Positions 42,049 to 49,491 of a stretch of DNA of 64,000 nt are shown piece after piece. Under the pieces are notes generated by a model that did not search any database, was not told where the DNA came from, and saw only the letters and a program-made list of their open reading frames with translations. The stretch spans positions 434,001 to 498,000 of the forward strand of contig NZ_JAVDSH010000001.1 of NCBI RefSeq assembly GCF_031455195.1. The letters are read 5' to 3'. The position numbers and the translations under genes are program-made. The DNA is from Arthrobacter nitroguajacolicus_D. Its GTDB lineage: Bacteria; Actinomycetota; Actinomycetes; Actinomycetales; Micrococcaceae. Position 1 is the first letter of the stretch. Every line of letters begins with the position of its first letter.

Positions 42049-43025
42049 AGGTCCTGGTCACAGGCGCCAGCGGCTTGCTGGGCCGGGAAGTGGCCCGGCT
42101 GCTGGTGCGGCAGGGTCATAACGTCACGACATTCCAACGAAGCCCTTCCGGAATCGACGGCGTCACGGACGTGCGGGGGTCGGTCACGGACCCTGTTGCG
42201 CTTCGCAGCGCCCTCAAGGGCGTGGGCGGGGTGATCCATCTCGCTGCCAAAGTGTCGTTCACGGGAAGGGCGGCCGAGTTCGACGACGTCAACGTCCGCG
42301 GGACTGCCCATGTGCTCTCCGAAGCCAAGGCGGCCGGGGTACGCGAGATGGTCTTCGTGTCCTCCCCCTCCGTAGCTAATTCAGGTGCCGCCATCGCCGG
42401 CCTGGGAGCCGGTCCGGCCGACCCCAAGCATGCCCACGGCCACTATTCCCGGACCAAGGCAGAGGCCGAACTGCTGGCACTCGCGGCGGATGCGTCCGAT
42501 TTCCGTGTCACTGCGATCCGCCCGCACGTCGTGTGGGGACCGGGTGACACCAAGCTCGTGGAGCGCGTTCTCGCCCGCGCAAAGCAACGGCGGCTGCCGC
42601 TGCTGGACGCCGGCGCAGCCCTGATCGACACCACCTACGTGGACAACGCGGCCTCGGCCATTGTCACCGCACTGCACCGAATGGACCATGTATACGGCAA
42701 AGCCCTGGTGGTCACTAACGGCGAACCCCGGCCCATCGGGGAACTGCTTGCCGGCATTTGCGCTGCAGGCGGGGTTCCGGCCCCTGCATGGTCTGTACCG
42801 GGCCGCGTGGCCCGGGCGGTGGGCTCGGTGGTCGAGAAACTTTGGATCCTGACAGGACGAACAGAAGAGCCGCCGATGACCAGGTTCCTCGCTGAGCAGC
42901 TATCCACTGCGCACTGGTTCGACCAGCGCGAAACGCAGCAACTCCTCGATTGGAAGCCGGCCGTTTCCATCGACGAAGGACTGGCCAAACTCGGACAATA
43001 CTATGGTGCGGGGCAGCATCGCTGA
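42045..43025 (+). CDS. oleD: OleD, NADPH-dependent beta-ketoacid reductase
   Basis: A 326-residue extended short-chain dehydrogenase. Visible: KVLVTGASGLLGREVA (GxxGxxG, residues 2-17), VIHLAAKVSF, VFVSSPSV (catalytic Ser region), HYSRTKAEAE (Tyr-x-x-x-Lys) and IRPHVVWGPGD. It reduces the beta-ketoacid from OleA to the beta-hydroxyacid that OleC uses. The start ATG overlaps the oleBC stop. The three genes form one tight operon, so the chain of overlaps suggests coupled translation of an Ole complex. Confidence 0.92.
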   Translation: MKVLVTGASGLLGREVARLLVRQGHNVTTFQRSPSGIDGVTDVRGSVTDPVALRSALKGVGGVIHLAAKVSFTGRAAEFDDVNVRGTAHVLSEAKAAGVREMVFVSSPSVANSGAAIAGLGAGPADPKHAHGHYSRTKAEAELLALAADASDFRVTAIRPHVVWGPGDTKLVERVLARAKQRRLPLLDAGAALIDTTYVDNAASAIVTALHRMDHVYGKALVVTNGEPRPIGELLAGICAAGGVPAPAWSVPGRVARAVGSVVEKLWILTGRTEEPPMTRFLAEQLSTAHWFDQRETQQLLDWKPAVSIDEGLAKLGQYYGAGQHR

Positions 43026-43074
43026 GGCGCTGCGCCCCTTCCGGCGCGGCCACGCCGTGCCATAGTCTGGGCCC

Positions 43075-43887
43075 ATGCTGATCTGCTCCACCTGCGCTGT
43101 TGAACGTGATGAACCGGCTCCGGCCCTCTGTCCAATCTGCGTGGACGAGCGACAGTATGTGCCCGAGGCCGGTCAGTATTGGACCACGCTGGACGAACTC
43201 GCCAAGAGCGGACAACACACCACCCTGATGGAAAGCGAGCCAGGCCTCGTAAGCATCGGGACCCAGCCCAAAGTGGGGATCGGCCAAACGGCCCAGCTTG
43301 TGGTGACTCCTGCCGGATCGCTGTGGTGGGATCCGGTTGGCTACGTCGACGATCACGCAGTGGGCGCCATCCTGGAACACGGTCCCGTCCTGGCCATTGC
43401 CGCCAGCCATCCGCACATGTTTGGCGTGCAGGTTGAATGGTCCAACAGGCTCGGGGGCGTCCCGGTCCTTGTGTCCGAAGCAGACCGGGAATGGTTGGGT
43501 CGCGGAGGCCCGAACGTCACCACCTGGTCAGGCAGCAGAACCATCGCGGACGGTCTGGTGCTTCACCAAACCGGCGGCCACTTCCCCGGCAGTGCCGTGG
43601 CACACTGGGCAGCTGGTGCGGACGGCAGAGGGGTACTGCTCACCGGGGACAGCGTCTTTCCCAACCCCGATCGCCGTTCGGTTGCCTTCATGCGAAGCTA
43701 CCCCAACCATCTCCCGCTCTCAGGTTCCGTGGCTCTGCGCATCGCCGCGCAGCTCGGCGACCTGGAATTTGACCGGATCTATGGCAACTTCAACAACAAG
43801 ATCCCATCAGGTGCCAAGGAAGTGTTGATCAGCTCCGCCCAAAGGCACGCCGCCTGGTCACGGGGAGACTTCGACCATCTCTGCTGA
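43075..43887 (+). CDS. Metallo-beta-lactamase-fold-like protein with N-terminal Cys-rich segment
   Basis: A 270-residue protein. The N-terminus has CSTC...CPIC, two CxxC pairs (residues 4, 7, 19, 22) like a small zinc ribbon. The rest resembles an MBL fold: VVTPAGSLWWDPVGYVDDHA, then AASHPHMFG where MBL enzymes have HxHxxD, GGHFPGSAVAHW and LLTGDSVFPNPDR. The metal motif is incomplete (HPHMFG instead of HxHxDH), so a different or lost activity is likely. ATG at 43075 follows TAGTCT by nine nt and has no ribosome site, a leaderless context. It is 49 nt downstream of oleD on the same strand, but a role in olefin synthesis is not indicated. Confidence 0.7.
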   Translation: MLICSTCAVERDEPAPALCPICVDERQYVPEAGQYWTTLDELAKSGQHTTLMESEPGLVSIGTQPKVGIGQTAQLVVTPAGSLWWDPVGYVDDHAVGAILEHGPVLAIAASHPHMFGVQVEWSNRLGGVPVLVSEADREWLGRGGPNVTTWSGSRTIADGLVLHQTGGHFPGSAVAHWAAGADGRGVLLTGDSVFPNPDRRSVAFMRSYPNHLPLSGSVALRIAAQLGDLEFDRIYGNFNNKIPSGAKEVLISSAQRHAAWSRGDFDHLC

Positions 43888-43923
43888 ACTGCCTCCACCG
43901 GACCCATTGGATCCCCGCCTGTG

Positions 43924-44300
43924 TCAGGGGCTGCTTGTGACGGGCCTCCACGGCTCATGCTGGTGCGTAAGCCACACAGCCTCCGGGTTCAAGGAACGCA
44001 CCAGGAGCTGTCCCTCCTTACGGAGGTTATCGAGGTCATCGAACCACACCGCAGTATCCCCTGCGATGATCGTGGGGTGCTTGTCGCCGTCGATGGCCAC
44101 CACTTGGGAGCCGCGGGTGTGGCCGGGTGCCGGCAAGAGGCGAAGTCCGGGAAGCATCTCGAGCTCCCTATCAACTGTCGGCAACCGCTGGATGGGCCTG
44201 AGTCAGGCCGTGTCCGCCAGGACGCGGGCATCGGCGCGCCTTCGGCTATCAGTTCCGCTACCAGAATGGGCTTGACACGGATCGAACGGGCAGATTTCAT
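43924..44300 (-). pseudogene. Broken metallo-beta-lactamase-fold hydrolase gene
   Basis: The C-terminal part of an MBL-fold hydrolase is preserved at 44184-43924 (LPAPGHTRGSQVVAIDGD; TIIAGDTAVWFDDLD; AVWLTHQHEPWRP). A plausible N-terminus (MKSARSIRVKPILVAELIAE) lies at 44300 in another frame. The central metal motif HxHxDH and about 100 residues that should lie between are missing. The gene is therefore internally deleted and frameshifted. A TAAGTGTGCTTA motif lies about 85 bp upstream of the former start. Confidence 0.75.
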
Positions 44301-44382
44301 GTCGACCTCTGTTCCGGCGCAAACCGCCGTAGGACCTAAATGGCTTGGCCAATTCTTTTGGATTTACCCTCGACACCCATAA

Positions 44383-44394
44383 TAAGTGTGCTTA
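44383..44394. promoter_or_regulatory. TAAGTGTGCTTA motif in the 44.3-44.65 kb gap
   Basis: A TAAG-TGTG-CTTA near-palindrome, one base different from the motif at 25784-25795 and in a similar AT-rich setting. It lies in the 356-bp gap (44301-44656) between the MBL pseudogene and the divergent formaldehyde-dehydrogenase-like gene. Nothing else was recognised in that gap apart from a short CGATATCG palindrome near 44620. Confidence 0.45.
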
Positions 44395-44656
44395 GTATTA
44401 AGGCTCATTCAATGTCTCGTTGCTGACGGACCGGCGGGTACCTCGCCCCGGACAGCCTGCCGACTGACGGTCTTGGGCGTACCAGCCTCCGGAAGCGACT
44501 CACACGAAAAACCATGCCAAATCCTATTTCCCCGCTGACCTAGCACCCTTTATCCGGGTGACGGCCGTGCTCATTCGGGTCAGGGCTCCGCCCCATTCTG
44601 CGACTGCCCCACCGGAAACGATATCGACCTGGTCGGATCGGAACAGGCAAGAAGAA

Positions 44657-45817
44657 ATGAGTGGAAAAATGAAGGCAGTAGTCTACAAGGGACCGAAGGA
44701 TATCAGCGTCGAGGACGTCCCAGATGCCAAGATAGAACACCCCGCCGATGTGCTGGTACGGATCACGTCCACCAATATTTGTGGCTCGGACCTGCACATG
44801 TACGAGGGGCGGACCAGCTTTGAACCTGGACGAACCTTCGGTCATGAAAACCTCGGTGAGGTGGTTGAGACCGGCTCCGCGGTGAACAAAGTAAAGGTGG
44901 GCGAGCGGGTAGTCCTACCGTTCAACATCGCTTGCGGATTCTGTAAAAACTGCGAACGTGGTTTCACCAACTACTGCCTCACCATGCAGCCTGAGCCCAA
45001 GCTCGCCGGCGCGGCCTACGGTTTCGCGGACATGGGACCGTACCAGGGCGGCCAGGCTGAGTACCTGCGCGTACCATACGGTGACTTCAACTGCTTGCGC
45101 CTGGGCGAAGACGCCGTGGAGAAGGAACTCGATTACGTGATGGTCGCAGACATCTTTCCCACCGGCTGGCACGCCACGGAGATGGCCGGGGTGTACCCCG
45201 GGGACTCCGTAGTCATCTATGGTGCGGGGCCTGTAGGGCTCATGGCGGCCTACTCCGCAATCATCAAAGGAGCTGGCAAGGTCATGGTCGTGGACCGTCA
45301 AAGCGACCGTTTGAAGCTTGCAGAACAGATCGGCGCCATTCCCGTGGATGATTCCGCAGTGGACCCGGTGGAGTTCGTTAAGGACCAGACCATGGGATTC
45401 GGGGCCGACCGGGGCTGCGAATGCGTTGGATACCAGGCGCATGATACCGACGGCAACGAACATGCCAACATGACGCTGAACCGGCTCGTGGACTCGGTCC
45501 GGTTTGTCGGCGGCCTGGGTGTGGTGGGCGTGTTCCTGCCCCAAGACCCCGGCGCCCCGGACAAACTCGCCAAAGAAGGCCAAGTGGCTTTCGACTATGG
45601 GAACTACTGGTTCAAGGGACAAACAATGGGTTCGGGACAGTGCCCGGTGAAAAAGTACAACCGGGCCCTGCGCGACCTCATTGCCGGCGGAAAAGCCAGC
45701 CCCTCCTTCCTCGTCAGCCACGAGCTGCCCCTGGATCAAGCTCCCGAGGGCTACAAGAACTTCGACAACCGCGAGGACGGGTGGACCAAAGTGGTCCTCC
45801 ACCCTTCAAACGCATAA
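44657..45817 (+). CDS. Zinc alcohol dehydrogenase, glutathione-independent formaldehyde dehydrogenase type
   Basis: A 386-residue medium-chain zinc dehydrogenase, close in layout to glutathione-independent formaldehyde dehydrogenase. Visible: NICGSDLHMYEGRT (catalytic zinc Cys), FGHENLGEV, CGFCKNCERGFTNYC (four-Cys structural zinc), the long insert MQPEPKLAGAAYGFADMGPY that covers the active site, and VIYGAGPVGLMAA (NAD site). The substrate may be formaldehyde or another small aldehyde; the FDH call is by family resemblance. The start is ATG 44657 with a weak AAGAAGAA site. It heads an operon with a second zinc dehydrogenase and a small conserved protein. Confidence 0.87.
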   Translation: MSGKMKAVVYKGPKDISVEDVPDAKIEHPADVLVRITSTNICGSDLHMYEGRTSFEPGRTFGHENLGEVVETGSAVNKVKVGERVVLPFNIACGFCKNCERGFTNYCLTMQPEPKLAGAAYGFADMGPYQGGQAEYLRVPYGDFNCLRLGEDAVEKELDYVMVADIFPTGWHATEMAGVYPGDSVVIYGAGPVGLMAAYSAIIKGAGKVMVVDRQSDRLKLAEQIGAIPVDDSAVDPVEFVKDQTMGFGADRGCECVGYQAHDTDGNEHANMTLNRLVDSVRFVGGLGVVGVFLPQDPGAPDKLAKEGQVAFDYGNYWFKGQTMGSGQCPVKKYNRALRDLIAGGKASPSFLVSHELPLDQAPEGYKNFDNREDGWTKVVLHPSNA

Positions 45818-45837
45818 AACCGGACAGGGGATCTCGA

Positions 45838-45873
45838 ATGTCGGAGCAAACAATTTTCCGGAGGCGGTACTGA
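45838..45873 (+). CDS. Eleven-codon leader mini-ORF coupled to the second dehydrogenase
   Basis: ATG 45838 with AGGGG seven nt upstream opens an 11-codon frame (MSEQTIFRRRY) whose stop overlaps the ATG of the next gene (TGATG at 45871-45875). The GGAGG ribosome site of that gene lies inside the mini-ORF. This is the layout of translational coupling or a regulatory leader peptide. Three Arg codons precede the Tyr and stop. It may also be a chance frame. Confidence 0.4.
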   Translation: MSEQTIFRRRY

Positions 45874-47021
45874 TGAAGTCAATGGTGTATCGCGGGCCCT
45901 ACAAGGTGCGCGTGGAAGACAAGGACATGCCACCGATCGAGCATCCAAACGATGCGATCGTGCGGGTGACGTTAGCCGCCATCTGTGGGTCCGACCTGCA
46001 TCTCTACCACGGGATGATGCCGGACACGAGGGTAGGAATGACGTTCGGTCACGAGTTCATCGGCGTAGTGGAGCAGGTTGGGCCGTCGGTGGAACGGCTC
46101 AAGCCCGGAGACCGGGTCATGGTGCCGTTCAACATCTATTGCGGATCGTGCTATTTCTGCGCCCGCGGACTCTACTCCAACTGCCACAACGTCAACCCCA
46201 ACGCTACTGCGGTCGGCGGCATCTACGGCTACTCGCACACGTGCGGAGGGTACGACGGCGGCCAGGCAGAGTTCGTGCGCGTCCCTTTCGCCGACGTCGG
46301 GCCCGGTTTGATCCCGGACTGGATGGATGACGAGGACGCGCTGCTGCTTACCGACGCCCTGCCGACAGGCTACTTCGGTGCCCAACTGGGCGACATCGCA
46401 GAAGGCGACACGGTGGTGGTGTTCGGCGCCGGTCCTGTGGGCCTGTTCGCCGCCAAGTCAGCGTGGCTGATGGGGGCGGGCCGGGTGATCGTTATCGACC
46501 ACCTGGAGTACCGGCTCGAGAAAGCCCGCACCTTCGCGCACGCAGAAACGTACAACTTCGTGGAGTACGACGACATCGTGGTGCACCTGAAGAAGACTAC
46601 CGACTACCTGGGCGCCGACGTTGTCATCGACGCCGTCGGGGCCGAGGCGGACGGCAACTTCCTCCAACACGTCACAGCCGCAAAACTGAAGCTGCAGGGC
46701 GGCTCCCCCATCGCGCTGAACTGGGCAATCGACTCCGTCCGAAAAGGCGGCACAGTGTCGGTGGTAGGCGCATATGGTCCGCTTTTCAGCGCAGTGAAGT
46801 TCGGCGATGCCATGAATAAGGGCCTCACCCTCCGGATGAACCAGTGTCCGGTCAAAAGGCAGTGGCCCAGGTTGTTCGAACACATCCGAAACGGTTACCT
46901 GAAACCAAGCGACATCGTCACCCACCGCATCCCGCTGGAGCACATCGCTGAGGGTTACCACATCTTCTCAGCCAAGCTCGATGACTGCATCAAGCCGCTC
47001 ATCGTCCCCAATCCAGCCTGA
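45873..47021 (+). CDS. Zinc-dependent alcohol dehydrogenase
   Basis: A 382-residue medium-chain zinc dehydrogenase, a paralogue of the preceding gene. Visible: AICGSDLHLYHGMM, FGHEFIGVVEQVG, CGSCYFCARGLYSNC (structural zinc), SHTCGGYDGGQAEFVRVPFA, and VVFGAGPVGLFAAKSA (NAD site). The substrate is unknown. ATG 45873 has GGAGG eight nt upstream and is the overlap point with the mini-ORF. The pair may handle related alcohols or aldehydes. Confidence 0.9.
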   Translation: MKSMVYRGPYKVRVEDKDMPPIEHPNDAIVRVTLAAICGSDLHLYHGMMPDTRVGMTFGHEFIGVVEQVGPSVERLKPGDRVMVPFNIYCGSCYFCARGLYSNCHNVNPNATAVGGIYGYSHTCGGYDGGQAEFVRVPFADVGPGLIPDWMDDEDALLLTDALPTGYFGAQLGDIAEGDTVVVFGAGPVGLFAAKSAWLMGAGRVIVIDHLEYRLEKARTFAHAETYNFVEYDDIVVHLKKTTDYLGADVVIDAVGAEADGNFLQHVTAAKLKLQGGSPIALNWAIDSVRKGGTVSVVGAYGPLFSAVKFGDAMNKGLTLRMNQCPVKRQWPRLFEHIRNGYLKPSDIVTHRIPLEHIAEGYHIFSAKLDDCIKPLIVPNPA

Positions 47022-47034
47022 AAGGACGACAAAC

Positions 47035-47622
47035 ATGGATGAGATCCCGACTCCGTATACCGCCTCCATTGGGCCAGCGCTGAAAGAGCCTGCCGACGAT
47101 CTCCGTGCCCGCATCCCAGGATGGGGCGCGGACCTCGACCCAGCCGACCGGCCGTCGTACCCTCGTGAACGGCCCGGCATCGAGACAGGAGCCCGCTGGG
47201 ACTTCCCCGAACGCCAGGAAGAGAGGTGGCCGCGGGAGCGGTCGGTTGAACACGCGTTCGTCACACCTGTTTTCGGCACGTCCGCACCTCCCAAGGGCGT
47301 TTCGGGGGCTGTCCGGAAATACGCCTATAAATACAGTGAGGGCCGCGCTGCCCATTGGCTGCTCCTCATTGCCGGGGACCGGATCGATGCTTGGGAACAC
47401 CACCTTCGATCTTTGGCCACCCTTCGCCCGGACAACCCGATCACTGAGACCGGTGTGCTGAGTGAATTTTCACGTCATGGGGTGAGTTCCCGGTTTGGGA
47501 GAAAGCGCACCGACCTGAGCCATCAGTGGATGGACCCCATCATCGCCGGCGTTCCTTGGGCTTTGGCGGCCGGCGGCTTGGCAGTCGCCTTCAAGGCGAT
47601 CAGGAAGCGGCGAACTGCCTGA
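47035..47622 (+). CDS. Conserved hypothetical protein of dehydrogenase operons
   Basis: A 195-residue protein with segments DDLRARIPGWGADLDPADRP, ARWDFPERQEERWPRERSVE, HAFVTPVFGTSAPPKGVSGA and AHWLLLIAGDRIDAWEHHLR. I recall similar proteins beside zinc dehydrogenases in mycobacteria and relatives, but the function is unknown. The C-terminal segment IIAGVPWALAAGGLAVAFKA followed by IRKRR could be a single membrane anchor with a cytosolic basic tail. AAGGA precedes ATG 47035. It is 13 nt after the dehydrogenase and presumably in the same operon. Confidence 0.8.
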   Translation: MDEIPTPYTASIGPALKEPADDLRARIPGWGADLDPADRPSYPRERPGIETGARWDFPERQEERWPRERSVEHAFVTPVFGTSAPPKGVSGAVRKYAYKYSEGRAAHWLLLIAGDRIDAWEHHLRSLATLRPDNPITETGVLSEFSRHGVSSRFGRKRTDLSHQWMDPIIAGVPWALAAGGLAVAFKAIRKRRTA

Positions 47623-47662
47623 GGACCGTCAACGGGCTTCCCGTGGCCAGCCCCCAGCGGCG

Positions 47663-48751
47663 TCACCTGCGTTTAGCTGAGGTGGCGCGTGTGGATGCTG
47701 CCCGCATGGAGCTGTTGCGAACAACCAGCGTTGGCGCGGTAGGAGTGCGGTCCACTTCCCGGCCCTCCATGGCCCCCACGAGCACCTCCATGCTCATCAG
47801 CGCCAGGGCGGTGAAGTCCTGCCGCACTGTGGTCAACGGCGGCAGGAAATAATCTGAACCTTCAATATCGTCAAACCCAACAACACTGACGTCCTCCGGG
47901 ACGCGGACGCCGTTCTCAGTGAAAGCGCGGATGAGTCCCAGCGCTGTATGGTCGCTCGCGGCGAAGATCGCCTGCGGGATCTTCCCTCCCTGTACAAGCT
48001 GGAGGCCGGTTTCGTAAGCCCAGCGCGGGCTCCAATCCCCTTCGGCACAGAACCCCTGCGGTAGGCCGGCGTCACGCAGCGCGGCCTCCCAGCCGCGTTT
48101 TCGGACCCGACCGTCGAACCAATCCATGGAGCCAGCAAGGTGGGCAATGTCGGTGTGGCCCAGGTCGATGAGGTGCTGGGTGGCCAGACGTGCTCCAAGC
48201 TCCTGGTTTTCGGAGTATGTGAAGACGTTGGGGGTCGACGAAGCTCCCGCGGCAATCATCTCCACAGGCACCCGGCAGGTGGCGTTCCAGACAGCTGATG
48301 CCATGTCGACCACCGGTGCAATAACGATGATCCCGCCGACGCCAATGTCGTCGAGGGTGTCGAGAGCCGCTTGTACGGAATCGGCGTACGGCTTTTCGGC
48401 ACTGATAACGGTTGTGGCATAGCCCTTCTTCCGGGCAATGTTTTCCAGGGCCATCAGTGTCCCGACGGGGCCGAACCGGGGGGAACCGTCAGTGACGATG
48501 CCGATGGAAGTGGACCTGCTCGTGACCAGCGCGGTTGCCGCCCTGTTTCGGCGATATCCGATGTCCTGGATGACCTGCAGAACGCGTTGGCGGGTGGCGG
48601 CACTGACATCCGGTGCGTCGTTGAGGACGCGTGAGACAGTCCCAAACGAAACTCCGGCAACTTTTGCCACGTCGTTGATGGTTGGCTTCCGGCGTAACGC
48701 GACGTCCGGACCACGTCCGTTCGTTCCGTGCGGGACTCCAGCGTCTGCCAT
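47663..48751 (-). CDS. LacI-family transcriptional regulator
   Basis: A 362-residue repressor. The N-terminal HTH (INDVAKVAGVSFGTVSRVLN, residues about 25-44 from ATG 48751) is followed by DAPDVSAATRQRVLQVIQDIG with the hinge helix, then a periplasmic-binding-protein-like sugar sensor ending VVGFDDIEGSDYFLPPLTTVRQDF. AGGAG stands five nt before ATG 48751. It is divergent from the sugar ABC operon, whose promoter carries three copies of CGTAAACGTTTACG-like sites, the classic LacI-family operator form. So it most likely represses that operon and is relieved by the imported sugar or a derivative. Confidence 0.93.
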   Translation of the reverse strand: MADAGVPHGTNGRGPDVALRRKPTINDVAKVAGVSFGTVSRVLNDAPDVSAATRQRVLQVIQDIGYRRNRAATALVTSRSTSIGIVTDGSPRFGPVGTLMALENIARKKGYATTVISAEKPYADSVQAALDTLDDIGVGGIIVIAPVVDMASAVWNATCRVPVEMIAAGASSTPNVFTYSENQELGARLATQHLIDLGHTDIAHLAGSMDWFDGRVRKRGWEAALRDAGLPQGFCAEGDWSPRWAYETGLQLVQGGKIPQAIFAASDHTALGLIRAFTENGVRVPEDVSVVGFDDIEGSDYFLPPLTTVRQDFTALALMSMEVLVGAMEGREVDRTPTAPTLVVRNSSMRAASTRATSAKRR

Positions 48752-48861
48752 GCTCTCTCCTGTCTCGCGCCGCCGTACCAACGCCGACGGCGGTTCCCTG
48801 CCTCCTCATCCTACGTTGACGAATTGAGTCGCCGAGTTCCGGCATTGCGCTGCTGTGAGGT

Positions 48862-48891
48862 TTGACACTCATCACCGTAAACGTTTACGAT
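48862..48891 (+). promoter_or_regulatory. Promoter of the sugar ABC/catabolic operon
   Basis: TTGACA (48862-48867) and TACGAT (48886-48891) with an 18-nt spacer. Operator 1 (48876-48889) lies between and over the -10 box. This is where a LacI-type repressor would block RNA polymerase. Confidence 0.65.
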
Positions 48892-48934
48892 CACTTCCGT
48901 AAACGTTTACGGCCCGATCTCGTCAGCGTTTACG
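48876..48934. promoter_or_regulatory. Three LacI-type operators at 22-23 bp intervals
   Basis: O1 CGTAAACGTTTACG (48876-48889) and O2, identical (48898-48911), are perfect palindromes. O3 CGTCAGCGTTTACG (48921-48934) matches 12 of 14. Centres are 22 and 23 bp apart, about two helical turns, so bound dimers would line up on nearly the same face. They lie between the divergent lacI-type regulator and the operon start. Confidence 0.85.
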
Positions 48935-48964
48935 ACCCCCGATATTCAATGAGGAAGGAGCGGA

Positions 48965-49447
48965 ATGCCTGGCAGTGTCGCAGACGTACTCGCGCTCCAC
49001 CCCACCGCTGGGTTTCGGGATATCGACCACGACCAGTGGACGAATCTGGAAGTGCTCCTGACGGACGCTGCCCGCAACGACCTTGGCGGGGCAGTAAGCA
49101 CCTTCGTCTCCCCCGGTTCCTCCGCAGTACTGGGCGTCTTCGACGGCCTCGGCCTATGGGCCAGCCTGGTCATCACGGTCGACGACTTTGGCTCGGCCGA
49201 AACGGTCTCCACCATCGGCGGCCCCGTCGCAAAAGAGGCCAAGGAAATCGCCACCGCTGCAAGCGAAGCGGTGACATGGGTCCAGTCCAACCACGGGCCC
49301 TGTTCAGTCGGCTTCTTTGTCGTGAAAGCGCATGCCGAAGCCCTCCTGAGGGCTTCGGACAAAGCAGCCGCTGTCCGGACCGCGGCGGCAACAGGCGGAC
49401 TGGTCCTGTCGCCCGTTCCAACGGCACTGGCCCTGGCTCTCGCCTGA
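48965..49447 (+). CDS. Unknown protein, first gene of the LacI-regulated operon
   Basis: A 160-residue soluble protein I do not recognise. It starts MPGSVADVLALHPTAGFRDI and contains LVITVDDFGSAETVSTIGGP, EAVTWVQSNHGPCSVGFFVV and a C-terminal Ala/Leu-rich helix. No signal peptide, no metal motif. GGAAGGAG four nt before ATG 48965 predicts strong translation. As the first gene behind three operators, it is probably part of the sugar pathway, possibly a small enzyme or accessory protein. Nothing in the sequence decides its role. Confidence 0.75.
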   Translation: MPGSVADVLALHPTAGFRDIDHDQWTNLEVLLTDAARNDLGGAVSTFVSPGSSAVLGVFDGLGLWASLVITVDDFGSAETVSTIGGPVAKEAKEIATAASEAVTWVQSNHGPCSVGFFVVKAHAEALLRASDKAAAVRTAAATGGLVLSPVPTALALALA

Positions 49448-49491
49448 CAATCCAAACCATCCATCAACCCACTCAAAAGCACTGGAGAACA

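Noticed and set aside
43075..43887. Treating the MBL-like gene downstream of oleD as part of olefin synthesis
   Set aside because: It has its own leaderless-type start context, a 49-nt gap and no known counterpart in other ole clusters.
44540..44845. A 101-codon minus-strand frame before the formaldehyde-dehydrogenase-like gene
   Set aside because: It mirrors the start of that gene and shows no pattern.
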